A DNA stretch of 64,000 bases from Streptomyces cylindrosporus (GCF_022698165.1 NZ_JALDAY010000004.1:372001-436000), one strand, 5' to 3'; counted from the stretch's first letter, positions 1 to 8,244 are shown. The notes: a model not told the origin generated them from the letters alone. Translations and numbers: made by a program.

Positions 1-440
1 GGGAGGGATACGAGGACGGTGAGTACGAGGTGAGGAGGGCCGTGGACGGGACGGTGCCGCGGCTCCGGCAGGAGATGAGGGTCGTGCGCGGGGCGGTGCC
101 GGGGCCCGGGCGGGAGTCCAGCTCGGCCGCACCGGAGCCGGCGCCGTACGGCGGCCGGGCCGCGATTGCGGCGAGCACGCGGTGAGCGGCGCCGGGGCGG
201 GTGCTGCGGTCGGGGAGGGATACGAGGACGGTGAGTACGCGGTGAGGGAGGCCGTGGGCGGGGTGGTGCCGCGGCTGCGACGGGAGACGAGGGCCGTGCG
301 CGGGGCGGTCCCGCGGCTCAGGCGGGAGACGAGGGTCGTGCGCGGGGCGGTGCCGGGGTCCGGGTGGGGGTCGAGCTCGGCCGTGCCGGGGCGGTGCCGT
401 GCGGCGGGGGCGGGCCGCGACTGCGGCGGGCGCGCGGTGA
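1..440. repeat. Imperfect tandem repeat, period about 212 bp
   Basis: The first bases of the window (GGGAGGGATACGAGGACGG...) recur at 213, and the similarity continues for roughly 200 bp through matching blocks such as GTGCGCGGGGCGGTGCC. Inside the second copy a 42-bp segment (about 270-353) is itself doubled, so the open frame there repeats RLRRETR-V/A-VRGAVP twice. The first copy is cut by the window edge, so the full copy number is unknown. I see no convincing gene here: the long frame that runs through it is low-complexity Gly/Arg/Ala. It may be a decaying intergenic repeat or the tail of an upstream repeat-rich gene. Confidence 0.6.
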
Positions 441-480
441 GCGGTGCCGGGCTGGGGAAGCCGTTGCGGTTCGGGTCGGG

Positions 481-656
481 ATGCGGTGGCGGTGGGTGTC
501 GGGTGAGTGAAGTCGGCGGCGGGCGGCGGTTGTTCGTCGGGGTGAGTGGGTCGAGCGGCTGGGGGCGGATGCGGTGGCGGTGAGTGCCAGGTGAGTGAAG
601 TCGGCGCCGAGCAGCGGCTGTTCGTCGGGGGTGAGTGGGTCGAGCCGGACGGGGGC
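481..656 (+). repeat. 88-bp tandem duplication covering an aldehyde dehydrogenase start
   Basis: Positions 481-568 and 569-656 align with an 88-bp period. Each copy carries ATGCGGTGGCGGTG, then a GTG start followed by AGTGAAGTCGGCG, then TTGTTCGTCGG or CTGTTCGTCGG, then GTGAGTGGGTCGAGC. The upstream copy (GTG at 503) has one G fewer in the run before GTGAGTGGG, so its frame shifts and ends at 583. The downstream copy (GTG at 591) opens the full-length enzyme. This is a broken duplicate of the gene's first 20 or so codons. Confidence 0.8.
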
Positions 657-2054
657 CGGTACGCCGTCGTCGATCCGGCCACCGAGGAGACCATCGGGTG
701 GGCTCCGGAGGCCTCGCGGGATCAGGTGCTCGCGGCTTGTGCCGCGGCCCGCGAGGCCTTCGGGCCGTGGTCGAGGACGGCGCCGGAGGAGCGCGCGGCG
801 ATCCTGGGGCGCGCCGCAGAGGTCATCGGCAGCCGTTTCGCGCCGTACGCGGAACTGGCGCAGGCGGAGACGGGCGCCACGACGGGGACGGCGCGGGCGA
901 TGCAGGTCGGCGTCGGCATGGCCCGCTTCCGCCGGTACGCGCGCGTGGAGCCCGCCGAGTGGGCGATCCCTCCGCAGATCAACGAGGCGGGCCCGATGGG
1001 GAAGGCCGGTGTGATGGGCGCGCTGGCGATACGGCAGCCCGTCGGCGTCGTCACCTGCATCACGTCGTACAACAACCCGTGGGCGAACCCGGCCGGCAAG
1101 ATCGCCCCCGCCCTCGCGATGGGCAACACCGTGGTCGTGAAGCCCGCCCCGCAGGACCCGCTGTCCGTCTACCGGATGGCCGAGGCGCTGGAGGCGGCGG
1201 GCGTGCCGCCGGGTGTCGTGAACGTGGTGTCCGGGCAGTCGGTGGCGGTCGGCGAGGCGGCGGTGGAGTCGGCCGACGTCGACATGGTGAGCTTCACCGG
1301 CTCCACGGCCGTGGGGCAGCGCATCGGCGAGGTGTGCGGGCGCGCCATGAAACGGCAGCTGATGGAACTCGGCGGCAAGGGCGCCGCGGTCGTCTTCGAC
1401 GACGCGGACATCGGCTCGGCGGTGGCCGGCATCGGCACCACCTTCTCCTTCTACAGCGGCCAGATCTGCACGGCCCCGACGCGAGTGCTGGCGCAGCGGG
1501 GCGTGTACGACCGGCTCGTCGAGCAACTGGCCGGATACGCGGGCAGGTTGAAGATCGGCGACCCCCGGGACCCGGCGACGGTGGTGGGCCCGGTGATCTC
1601 CTCCGCCCACCGCGAGCGCGTGGAGTCGTACGTCGAACTGGGCCGCAAGGAAGGTGCGGTGGTGGTGACGGGCGGCGAGCGTCCGGCCTCCTGCGACCGC
1701 GGCTTCTTCGTCGCCCCCACCCTCCTCGCGGACTGCACGAACGACATGCGGGTGGCCCGGGAGGAGATCTTCGGCCCGGTGGTCGTGGTCGTCCCCTTCG
1801 ACGAGGAGGACGAGGGCGTCGCCCTGGCCAACGACAGCGAGTACGGGCTCATCGACTACGTCTGGTCGGGCGACGTGGCCAGGGCCTTCCGGGTGGCCCG
1901 GCGGCTACGGGCGGGCGGCGTCGGCGTCAACACCGTCGGGCGGAACATGGAGGCGCCGTTCGGCGGGTTCAAGAAGAGCGGGGTGGGACGGGACGTGGGG
2001 TCGTACGCGCTGCACGCGTACGGGGAGGTGCAGGCGATCGTCTGGCCGGGCTGA
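591..2054 (+). CDS. NAD(P)-dependent aldehyde dehydrogenase family protein
   Basis: A 487-residue ALDH-superfamily enzyme, normal length, expected to oxidise an aldehyde to a carboxylate in the cytoplasm. The fold is clear: the Asn region in SYNNPWANP (around residue 163), VVKPAP for cofactor binding, SFTGSTAVGQ, the general-base Glu in MELGGKGA (around 262) and the nucleophilic Cys in GQICTA (around 294), then EIFGPV and NTVGRNMEAPFGGFKKSG near the end. I chose the GTG at 591 because homology begins there (VSEVGAEQRLFVGGEWV); an in-frame GTG at 546 would add 15 low-complexity residues. No strong ribosome site is visible. Substrate unknown. It is the first intact gene of the window and sits directly after the duplicated start region. 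Confidence 0.93.
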   Translation: MSEVGAEQRLFVGGEWVEPDGGRYAVVDPATEETIGWAPEASRDQVLAACAAAREAFGPWSRTAPEERAAILGRAAEVIGSRFAPYAELAQAETGATTGTARAMQVGVGMARFRRYARVEPAEWAIPPQINEAGPMGKAGVMGALAIRQPVGVVTCITSYNNPWANPAGKIAPALAMGNTVVVKPAPQDPLSVYRMAEALEAAGVPPGVVNVVSGQSVAVGEAAVESADVDMVSFTGSTAVGQRIGEVCGRAMKRQLMELGGKGAAVVFDDADIGSAVAGIGTTFSFYSGQICTAPTRVLAQRGVYDRLVEQLAGYAGRLKIGDPRDPATVVGPVISSAHRERVESYVELGRKEGAVVVTGGERPASCDRGFFVAPTLLADCTNDMRVAREEIFGPVVVVVPFDEEDEGVALANDSEYGLIDYVWSGDVARAFRVARRLRAGGVGVNTVGRNMEAPFGGFKKSGVGRDVGSYALHAYGEVQAIVWPG

Positions 2055-2154
2055 GGGGCGTCGAGACGAACAGTTCGCTAACTACACCTAGAACAAGGTG
2101 ACTTGACCGTAGAGTTCCTCCGCAAATCAATCAGAACCCTTCCGGAGAACTCCC

Positions 2155-2691
2155 TTGAAGTACGCCAAGCGCCTTGCCCTGACCGCCACTACCCTCGCCG
2201 CCGCGACCGCCTTCCTGGGGACGACCGCCGGCAACGCCGCCCCCGCCGACACCGCCCCCAAGCCCGTGAAGGCCCCCGCCGCGCTCAAGGTGCCCGACGG
2301 CAACAAGCTGACCGCCGTCTACGCCGCCCGGGGCGTGCAGACCTACACCTGCACCGACGGAGCCTGGAAGCTCCTGGAGCCCGCCGCCACCCTGTCGGAC
2401 AAGAGAGGCCGCGCGGTCGCCCTGCACTCCCGCGGCCCCGTCTGGGTCTCCACGGTCGACGGCAGCGCGGTGAACGCCACGGCGATCGCCAGCTCCCCGA
2501 GGACCGACGCCGTCCCCGAGCTCCTGCTCCAGGCCACCGCCACCCGCGGCGCGGGCGTCTTCGCCGGCGTCTCCTACATACAGCGCCTCAACACGACGGG
2601 CGGCGTCGCCCCGGCCGGCGCCTGCACCGGAACGGACCAGACGAGCGTGGCGTACAGCGCGACGTACGCCTTCTACAAGCCGGCGAAGTGA
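2155..2691 (+). CDS. Secreted DUF3455 family protein
   Basis: A 178-residue exported protein of unknown function. The TTG start is supported by GGAG about 8 bases upstream and by the signal peptide that follows at once: KYAKR, a hydrophobic stretch and an AXA-type site near GNAA. The mature part has the DUF3455 pattern LKVPDGNKL-AVYAARGVQTYTC-DGAWKLLEPAATL, then a G-PVWVSTVDGS block and two Cys residues (one in TYTC, one in GAC). The family is common in soil actinobacteria and proteobacteria and has no assigned reaction. It stands alone between the dehydrogenase and a hydrolase, and a run of A/T-richer bases just before the start probably holds its own promoter. Confidence 0.85.
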   Translation: MKYAKRLALTATTLAAATAFLGTTAGNAAPADTAPKPVKAPAALKVPDGNKLTAVYAARGVQTYTCTDGAWKLLEPAATLSDKRGRAVALHSRGPVWVSTVDGSAVNATAIASSPRTDAVPELLLQATATRGAGVFAGVSYIQRLNTTGGVAPAGACTGTDQTSVAYSATYAFYKPAK

Positions 2692-2749
2692 CGCGCCCGC
2701 CCAGGGCCACCGCCGTACAGCCGTGCGGCCCCGGTGAGACCCTCGGTCC

Positions 2750-3529
2750 ATGGAGACCAAGGTGTACGTCGACGGCGGTGAGCTCTGGGCGGACGACACG
2801 GGCGGGGAGGGGACCCCGGTGGTGCTGCTGCACCCCGGCGTCGCCGACTCCCGGGTCTGGGATCCGATCGCCCCGGCGCTCGTCGACCGGTACCGGGTGA
2901 TCCGTTACGACGCCCGTGGCTACGGCCGCTCACCCGCACCCACCACCACGTACTCCCTCGCCGCCGACCTGCGGGCCGTGCTGGACCACTTCGGCGTCCG
3001 GCGCGCGGTGCTGGTCGGCTCCAGCATGGGCGGGGGCACCGCGATCAACTTCGCCCTGGACGAGCCGGACCGGGTCGCGGGACTCGCCCTCCTGGTCCCC
3101 GGCATCACGGGCTACCCGGACCTGGAGTCGCCCGAACTGACGGCCCGTATCGGCGAGTTGGCGCGGGCGGGGGACATGGACGGGCTGGTGGACCTCTCCC
3201 TGTCGTCCTGGGGCACGGCGGGCACCCCTCCCGACACCGAGGCCGCCGAGCTGGTACGGGCGGCCGTCCCGGCCTGGTTCACGACGTACGGCCACCAGGC
3301 CGAGGACCCGCCCGCCTTCCCCCGGCTCGGCGAACTGGCCATGCCCTGCACGCTGTTGCTGGGCGAGCAGGACATGCCCCGGACCGTCCGCTGCAACGAG
3401 GCGATGGCCGCGGCGATCCCGGACTGCGTCCTCGTACGCCGCCCGGACTGCGACCATCTGCCGACGCTGCGGGCTCCGGAGGCGGTACGGGAGCTGGTGC
3501 TGGACCTGTGCGCGAGGGCGACCGGCTGA
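2750..3529 (+). CDS. Alpha/beta-fold hydrolase
   Basis: A 259-residue cytoplasmic alpha/beta hydrolase of usual size. Visible elements are the oxyanion-loop region LLHPGVADSRVWDP, the strand DARGYGRS, the nucleophile elbow GSSMGG (Ser near residue 88), an acidic residue region LLGEQDMP and the late His in CDHLPT. The lid region carries Trp/Gly-rich sequence with no diagnostic features, so the substrate cannot be named; esters, lactones or haloalkane-type compounds are all possible. The ATG at 2750 has only a weak GGTGAGA upstream. A single gene, 58 bp after the DUF3455 gene. Confidence 0.85.
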   Translation: METKVYVDGGELWADDTGGEGTPVVLLHPGVADSRVWDPIAPALVDRYRVIRYDARGYGRSPAPTTTYSLAADLRAVLDHFGVRRAVLVGSSMGGGTAINFALDEPDRVAGLALLVPGITGYPDLESPELTARIGELARAGDMDGLVDLSLSSWGTAGTPPDTEAAELVRAAVPAWFTTYGHQAEDPPAFPRLGELAMPCTLLLGEQDMPRTVRCNEAMAAAIPDCVLVRRPDCDHLPTLRAPEAVRELVLDLCARATG

Positions 3530-3632
3530 CGCGATTACATCTCCCCCCGCCGCGCTTGCGGTCGAGCACACTCCAAGTCCTAGAGTGACGACGCTTCCCG
3601 AGCCCGACCGCCACGGAGTACGGAGAACCGGT

Positions 3633-4670
3633 ATGCGCTATCGCGTCCTCGGCAGGACCGGCATCGAGGTCAGCACCCACTGCCTCGGCACGATGATGTT
3701 CGGCGCCGCCGGAAACCCCGACCACGAGGACGGCGTACGGGTCATCCACGCCGCGCTCGACGCGGGGATCAACTTCGTGGACACCGCCGACATGTACTCG
3801 AAGGGCGAGAGCGAGGAGATCGTCGGCAAGGCGCTCAAGGGCCGGCGCGACGACGTCGTACTCGCCACGAAGGTGCACTTCCCGATGGGCGAGGGCCGCA
3901 ACCGCAGCGGGAACTCCCGGCGTTGGATCGTCCGGGCGGTCGAGGACAGCCTGCGGCGCCTGGACACGGACTGGATCGACCTCTACCAGGTGCACCGCCC
4001 CGACCACACCACCGACATCGAGGAGACGCTGTCCGTCCTCACCGACCTGGTGCGGGCGGGCAAGATCCGGACGTTCGGCTGCTCCACGTTCCCGGCCGAG
4101 GACCTGGTGGAGGCCCACCATGTGGCGGAGCGGCGCGGGCTGATGCGGATGCGCACCGAGCAGCCGCCGTACTCCCTCCTCGCCCGCGGCATCGAACGCG
4201 CCGTACTGCCCACCGCCGAGCGCCTGGGCATGGGCGTGCTGACCTGGTCCCCGCTGGCCTCGGGTTTCCTCTCCGGCGCCTACCGCGAGGGCCGCCCGGT
4301 CGACCTCACCACCGGCCGCGCGAAACTCACCCCGCACCGCTTCGACCCGGCGGTCCCGGGGAACCCGGCGAAGTTCGCGGCGGTGGAGCAACTCGTAGCG
4401 CTGGCGGACGACTTGGGCTGCACGCTCCCCGAACTGGCCGTCGCCTTCCCGCTGGTGCACCCGGCCGTCACCTCGGTGATCATCGGCCCGCGCACGATGG
4501 ACCAGCTGACCTCCCTGCTGGCCGGGGCGGACCTGGTGCTCGACGACGCCGCACTCGACCGCATCGACGAGATCGTGCCACCGGGCACCGACCTGTACCG
4601 GGCCGACGGCGTCTGGCAGCCGCGACCCCTCACGGAGCCGGCACTGCGGAGGCGGCCGGCCGGCTCCTAA
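3633..4670 (+). CDS. Aldo/keto reductase
   Basis: A 345-residue NADPH-dependent carbonyl reductase of the AKR superfamily (YajO / voltage-gated potassium channel beta-subunit-like branch). The catalytic tetrad can be read: Asp and Tyr in FVDTADMYSKGESEE, Lys in VVLATKVHFP, and His in LYQVHRPD. The C-terminal NADPH site includes SVIIGPRTMDQL. I took the ATG at 3633 because CGGAGAACC lies 7 bases upstream; an earlier in-frame GTG at 3585 would add 16 residues without homology. Its stop codon overlaps the stop of the convergent gene at 4667 by 4 bases. Confidence 0.92.
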   Translation: MRYRVLGRTGIEVSTHCLGTMMFGAAGNPDHEDGVRVIHAALDAGINFVDTADMYSKGESEEIVGKALKGRRDDVVLATKVHFPMGEGRNRSGNSRRWIVRAVEDSLRRLDTDWIDLYQVHRPDHTTDIEETLSVLTDLVRAGKIRTFGCSTFPAEDLVEAHHVAERRGLMRMRTEQPPYSLLARGIERAVLPTAERLGMGVLTWSPLASGFLSGAYREGRPVDLTTGRAKLTPHRFDPAVPGNPAKFAAVEQLVALADDLGCTLPELAVAFPLVHPAVTSVIIGPRTMDQLTSLLAGADLVLDDAALDRIDEIVPPGTDLYRADGVWQPRPLTEPALRRRPAGS

Positions 4671-5071
4671 CGGGACCCCGGGGCGTCCAGATCCACGCGC
4701 ACAGTCAGCAGTGCCGCGCCTATGGCCCGTACGGCCACGCTGTTCAGTGACCGAAGCGCGCGCAGGCGGGCGATCGGGTCGTCGTCGGGCAGCAGATGCG
4801 CGGTCCCGGCGTACCAGCGACCGCGGATCCGCACCCGTACCCGCGGATCGGCCTTGATGTTGCGCACGTACTGCGACCGGTCCCCGAACTCCGACACCAG
4901 CCAGAACGCGTCGCCGACCCGGCGCCCGCCCACCGGCGTACGCCTCGGCTGCCCGGAGACACGACCCGTGGTCTCCAGCAGCGTCTGGGTGGGCAGCCGG
5001 CGCATCACGGCGTTGAGGCGCCGCTGGAAGGCGGTGACGGTCAGGTACTTGTCCTCGGCGCTGCGGGGCAT
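4667..5071 (-). CDS. Deazaflavin (F420)-dependent nitroreductase-type oxidoreductase
   Basis: A 134-residue protein of the DUF385/Ddn family, flavin or F420-binding split-barrel enzymes that reduce quinones or nitroaromatics. The pattern is typical: LLETTGRVSGQPRRTPVGG (substrate/cofactor loop), DAFWLVSEFGDRSQYVRNIKADPRV and RGRWYAGTAHLL. The start ATG is preceded by AGGAGA at a good distance. The longer open frame extending upstream on this strand is antisense shadow of the next gene. A source of F420 is present in the same window (fbiC at 14986). Convergent with the aldo/keto reductase. Confidence 0.88.
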   Translation of the reverse strand: MPRSAEDKYLTVTAFQRRLNAVMRRLPTQTLLETTGRVSGQPRRTPVGGRRVGDAFWLVSEFGDRSQYVRNIKADPRVRVRIRGRWYAGTAHLLPDDDPIARLRALRSLNSVAVRAIGAALLTVRVDLDAPGSR

Positions 5072-5198
5072 GATTTCCGGTTCTCCTGTCTCGTGGCGGT
5101 GCTGATGCTCTTCAATGTTCCTCACGGGGACCAGAACGAGCGATGGAACCTCGAACGGATTCTCCGTGACGGTTCCCCGGTGAGGAACGGTGGGCCCC

Positions 5199-6056
5199 AT
5201 GCGCGTGGTGACCTGGAACCTGTGGTGGCGCTTCGGCCCGTGGGCGGAGCGCCAGAAGGCGATCCTCGCGGTCCTGCGGGAGCTGCGCCCGGACGTCGTG
5301 GGCCTGCAGGAGGTGTGGGCGGCGGGCGGCGGCAACCTCGCGGGCTGGCTGGCCGGCGAACTGGGCCTGCACTGGACATGGGCCGCGTCCGACGCCTCGG
5401 AGCGCTGGCAGCGGCGGATCGGTGAGCCGGGCGTCGAGATCGGCAACGCGGTGCTGAGCCGGTGGCCGGTGGTGGAGCGGGAGGTGCTACGACTCCCGGC
5501 CCCGGCGGAGGTGAACGACGGCCGGCTGGCACTGTACGCCCGCCTGGACGCTCCGCGATCCCAAGTCCCCTTCTTCACCGCCCACTTGACGTCCCAGCCG
5601 CACGCCTCCGCGATCCGCCGCGACCAGGTCACGGCCCTGGCCCACTTCGTCGCCGAGCACCGCACGGGCACCGACTTCCCACCGGTCGTGGTCGGCGACT
5701 TCAACGCCCCACCGGACTCGGACGAGGTCCGCCTGTTCGGCGGCACGCGAACGGCACCGGTGGTGCCGGGCCAGTCCTTCTTCGACGCGTGGGACTACGC
5801 GGACGCGACGGCCGCGTCCGCGACATGGGACCCCGCGAACCCGTACGTCCACCCGGGCCTCGGCCCCGCCGCCCGCATCGACTACATCCACGTGGGCGGC
5901 CCGGCGGGGCCGGAGGGGATCGGGACGGTACGGGGGGTCCGGCGGGCCGGGGACGGGCCGGTGGGCGGGGTGTGGGCGTCGGATCATGCGGCGGTGGTGG
6001 CGGAGCTGACCGGGGGCGGCGAGGACGCCAGCGGGGTGCCGGCCTTCAGCACGTGA
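5199..6056 (+). CDS. Endonuclease/exonuclease/phosphatase family protein
   Basis: About 285 residues with the metal-dependent EEP fold shared by exonuclease III, DNase I and sphingomyelinases. Seen in order: VVTWNLWW at the start, VVGLQEVW with the metal-binding Glu, the mid-protein His region FFTAHLTSQPHA, VVGDFNAPPDSDEV with Asp and Asn, IDYIHVGG, and WASDHAAVVAEL with the catalytic Asp-His pair. No signal peptide. The ATG at 5199 is preferred by homology; a GTG at 5190 is also possible because GAGGAAC lies only 3-4 bases before it. The 3' end overlaps the convergent DUF397 gene by 73 bp. Substrate (nucleic acid or phosphodiester lipid) unknown. Confidence 0.88.
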   Translation: MRVVTWNLWWRFGPWAERQKAILAVLRELRPDVVGLQEVWAAGGGNLAGWLAGELGLHWTWAASDASERWQRRIGEPGVEIGNAVLSRWPVVEREVLRLPAPAEVNDGRLALYARLDAPRSQVPFFTAHLTSQPHASAIRRDQVTALAHFVAEHRTGTDFPPVVVGDFNAPPDSDEVRLFGGTRTAPVVPGQSFFDAWDYADATAASATWDPANPYVHPGLGPAARIDYIHVGGPAGPEGIGTVRGVRRAGDGPVGGVWASDHAAVVAELTGGGEDASGVPAFST

Positions 6057-6211
6057 AGAAGGGCGGTGAAGGCGGCGGGGGTCGTGGTCAGGACGGGCTG
6101 AGGCGGGCCGGGGCGGTCGGTGAGGTGAACGGCGCCCGGGGCCACGGATATGTGAACGCAGGCCTCACCTTCTTGGCAGTACGACGACTTCTGCCAACGA
6201 CGCGTGGACAT
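5984..6211 (-). CDS. DUF397 protein of WhiJ-type locus 1
   Basis: A 75-residue protein with the DUF397 signature: RRWQKSSYCQEGEACVHISV-GAVHLTDR. It is the small partner usually encoded beside XRE/DUF5753 regulators in streptomycetes. Such pairs have been linked to developmental regulation (whiJ, abaA, bldB-like clusters) and have been described as toxin-antitoxin-like. AAGGAG lies 6 bases before the ATG. The gene follows the regulator at 6222 by 10 bp on the same strand. Its last 73 bp overlap the 3' end of the EEP gene on the other strand, which gives it an Ala/Pro/Ser-rich tail longer than in the two paralogues of this window. Confidence 0.9.
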   Translation of the reverse strand: MSTRRWQKSSYCQEGEACVHISVAPGAVHLTDRPGPPQPVLTTTPAAFTALLHVLKAGTPLASSPPPVSSATTAA

Positions 6212-6221
6212 ACTGGCTCCT

Positions 6222-7076
6222 TCACAGACTCTGGGCGATGGCGTGGATGAGATCCCGGGACTTCTCGGGACTGAGCGCGGCGGCTTCGACGACGTCCAGG
6301 AGGCGCCGGTACTTCTCCAGGTGGGCCTCGGCGTCGAGCAGTACGGGACCGTGGAACTGGTCCAGCTGCACGGTGTCCAACTCCGGCACCGGGCCGCGCA
6401 GGTAGTTGATGGACTGCCCTGATCCCGGGAACGCCCCGACGTCGAAGGGAAGCACCCGCAGGGAGATGTGGTCCCGTTCGCTCATCTCGATCAGGTGCGT
6501 CAGCTGCGCACGGGCCACTCCTCGGCCGCCCACCCGCATGTGCAGGGCGGCCTCGTGGATGACGGTGCTGTACGGATTCGGGTGCGCGCGGAACACCACG
6601 TCCTGGCGTTTGATGCGGTGCGAGACGCGGTGCTCCACCTCCGGTGGGGTCGGCGCCGGAATCGCCTGGCTGAAGATCTCCCGGGCGTGCTCGGCGGTCT
6701 GGAGCATGCCCGGGATGTGCGAGGTGAACGCGGTACGGATGGCCGTCGCGTGGTGCTCCAGCTCGGCGAGGGTGAGCAGCCCCGACGGAAGCACTTCGCG
6801 GTAGGCGTCCCACCACCAGCCGCGCGTCTTCTCGGCGGCCATGTCCGCGAGGGCGTCGACGTAGGGCTGGTTCGTACACGAGTAGATGTGCGCCATCGCC
6901 CGGACGCGCTCGGGGCTCACCCCGAACCTGGCCGACTCGACGTTGCTGAGTTGACCCGAGCTGCTGCCGAGCAGCTGCGCGGCCTCGGTGGACGTCAGAC
7001 CGGCTCGCTCCCGGAGTTTGCGCAGCTCGGTGGCGAGCCGTACGCGTCGGGCCGTTGGCGCGGGTCTTGGGGTCAT
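6222..7076 (-). CDS. XRE-family regulator with DUF5753 domain, WhiJ-type locus 1
   Basis: A 284-residue DNA-binding protein. Residues about 10-65 form the helix-turn-helix (LRKLRERAGLTSTEAAQLLG, SGQLSNVESARFGVSPERV). The rest is DUF5753: GWWWDAYREVLPS, HIPGMLQTAEHAREIF, RVSHRIKRQDVVFR, VIHEAALHMRVGG, LRVLPFDVGAFPGSGQSINYL. The start has AGGAGA 7 bases upstream. It forms a two-gene unit with the DUF397 gene and is divergent from an ATP-binding gene across 230 bp holding a palindrome (7152-7168). Probably an autoregulator whose activity is tuned by its DUF397 partner. Confidence 0.92.
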   Translation of the reverse strand: MTPRPAPTARRVRLATELRKLRERAGLTSTEAAQLLGSSSGQLSNVESARFGVSPERVRAMAHIYSCTNQPYVDALADMAAEKTRGWWWDAYREVLPSGLLTLAELEHHATAIRTAFTSHIPGMLQTAEHAREIFSQAIPAPTPPEVEHRVSHRIKRQDVVFRAHPNPYSTVIHEAALHMRVGGRGVARAQLTHLIEMSERDHISLRVLPFDVGAFPGSGQSINYLRGPVPELDTVQLDQFHGPVLLDAEAHLEKYRRLLDVVEAAALSPEKSRDLIHAIAQSL

Positions 7077-7151
7077 GCGACGTCTCCTAGCGGGCGTACA
7101 GCGAGCTCGTCACCCACACGAGGGAAGTATCGCTGAGAACCTTCGAAACCA

Positions 7152-7168
7152 CGCAAAGCAGCTTTGCG
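7152..7168. promoter_or_regulatory. Palindrome CGCAAAG-CAG-CTTTGCG in the divergent promoter of locus 1
   Basis: Perfect 7-bp arms with a 3-bp centre, lying 75 bp upstream of the regulator and 138 bp upstream of the ATP-binding gene. It is followed by GGGGCCCCTATCTTC. Position and symmetry fit an operator for the XRE regulator encoded at 6222-7076; this is inference. Confidence 0.5.
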
Positions 7169-7306
7169 GGGCCCCTATCTTCATTCCTGGGCGTGTCGCC
7201 GCCTGGAAGCGCACCGTGGGCCACCACGACAAAGACACCAGGCACCCGTCGCACCCGTCGTACCCGTCGCACCCACCCAACTCCCCTCAGTGACCGGAGA
7301 CTTCCG

Positions 7307-7747
7307 ATGGCCACCGTATCCCCGTCCTGGAACTACACCCTGCACCTTCCCCGCGATCCACGAGCGCCGGGCGTCGCACGAGCCACCCTGAGACTGATCC
7401 TCGCGGCCCACGAACTCCCGGACCTGACCCCCACGGCAGAACTCCTGGCGACGGAACTCCTCACGAACTCCCACCGCCACACGCACGGCCAATACGCCCT
7501 CCGCCTCCTCTCGTCGGAACCGGGCCGCGTCCGAGTGGCGGTCTGGGACACGGACCCTCGAGTCCCACCCGGCTTCACGAACGCGGCGGCCCCGGAACCC
7601 TCGCCGGACGCGGAACACGGCCGCGGCCTGCCACTGGTCCGGGCGTACGCGGATGCCCTGGGCGTATCGGTACTCCGTGAATGGGGCGCGTCGAAGGGCG
7701 GGAAGCTGTTGTGGGCGGAGTGCGGGGGCGGGGTGGGAGCTTGGTGA
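7307..7747 (+). CDS. ATP-binding protein (RsbW/HATPase_c_2-like), WhiJ-type locus 1
   Basis: A 146-residue GHKL-fold ATPase resembling anti-sigma-factor kinases. Signature regions are ATELLTNSHRHTHG (N-box with Glu and Asn), VWDTDPR (Asp of the G1 box) and HGRGLPLVRAYAD (G2 box). GGAG sits 8 bases before the ATG; a longer frame beginning at 7193 has only repetitive Arg/Thr codons before this point. It is divergent from the XRE/DUF397 pair, an arrangement repeated at 24899. The function may be phosphorylation of an anti-sigma antagonist or simple protein binding; no target can be named. Confidence 0.87.
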   Translation: MATVSPSWNYTLHLPRDPRAPGVARATLRLILAAHELPDLTPTAELLATELLTNSHRHTHGQYALRLLSSEPGRVRVAVWDTDPRVPPGFTNAAAPEPSPDAEHGRGLPLVRAYADALGVSVLREWGASKGGKLLWAECGGGVGAW

Positions 7748-7769
7748 CCAGGGCCATACTGGGGGGTGG

Positions 7770-8213
7770 AGCGATGCCGCTGCCTGGGAGCTGCAGAAGG
7801 AGCCGCCCGGCGGCGTCACCGTCGAGCCGGACGCCCCCGGCCTCGGACGCTCGCGTGGTGGCCTGACCACCAAGGTGCACCTGGCCGTCGAACAGGGCCA
7901 GAAGCCCATGTCCGTCGTGATCACGGCCGGGCAGGCCGCGCAACCGGACCGATCGCGTGCCCGCCGACAAGGCGTACGTCTCCCGGAAGAACCGCGCTTA
8001 CCTGCGCCGGCGGGGGATCCGCTGCACCACCCCTGAGACGCGGCTCGCGCGGCGGCCGGCCACCGAAGTTCGACCCGCAGGACTGCAAAGCTCTGCACGG
8101 AGTCGAGTGCGGCAGCGGCTCAAGAGATACCTGCCGTGGCCACGAGGTACGACAAGTTCGCGGTCCGCTACGAGGCGACCGTCCTCGTCGCGGCCATCAA
8201 CGAGTGGCTGTGA
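7770..8213 (+). pseudogene. Remnant of an IS5-type transposase
   Basis: Fragments of a DDE transposase lie in different frames. About 7770-7950 reads DAAAWELQKEPPGG and DAPGLGRSRGGLTTKVHLAVEQGQKP plus VITAGQ. About 7957-8030 reads PADKAYVSRKNRAYLRRRGIR in another frame. RGSRGGRPPKFDPQ lies in a third frame, and the end reads TRYDKFAVRYEATVLVAAINEWL with the stop at 8211-8213. The part before 7770 is gone and the segment between the TAGQ and DKAY blocks is shortened. No terminal inverted repeats could be recognised. It marks an old insertion at the left edge of an accessory stretch. Confidence 0.85.
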
Positions 8214-8244
8214 GCAGCATCTTCTCGATTGGCCTGGCGGCCTT

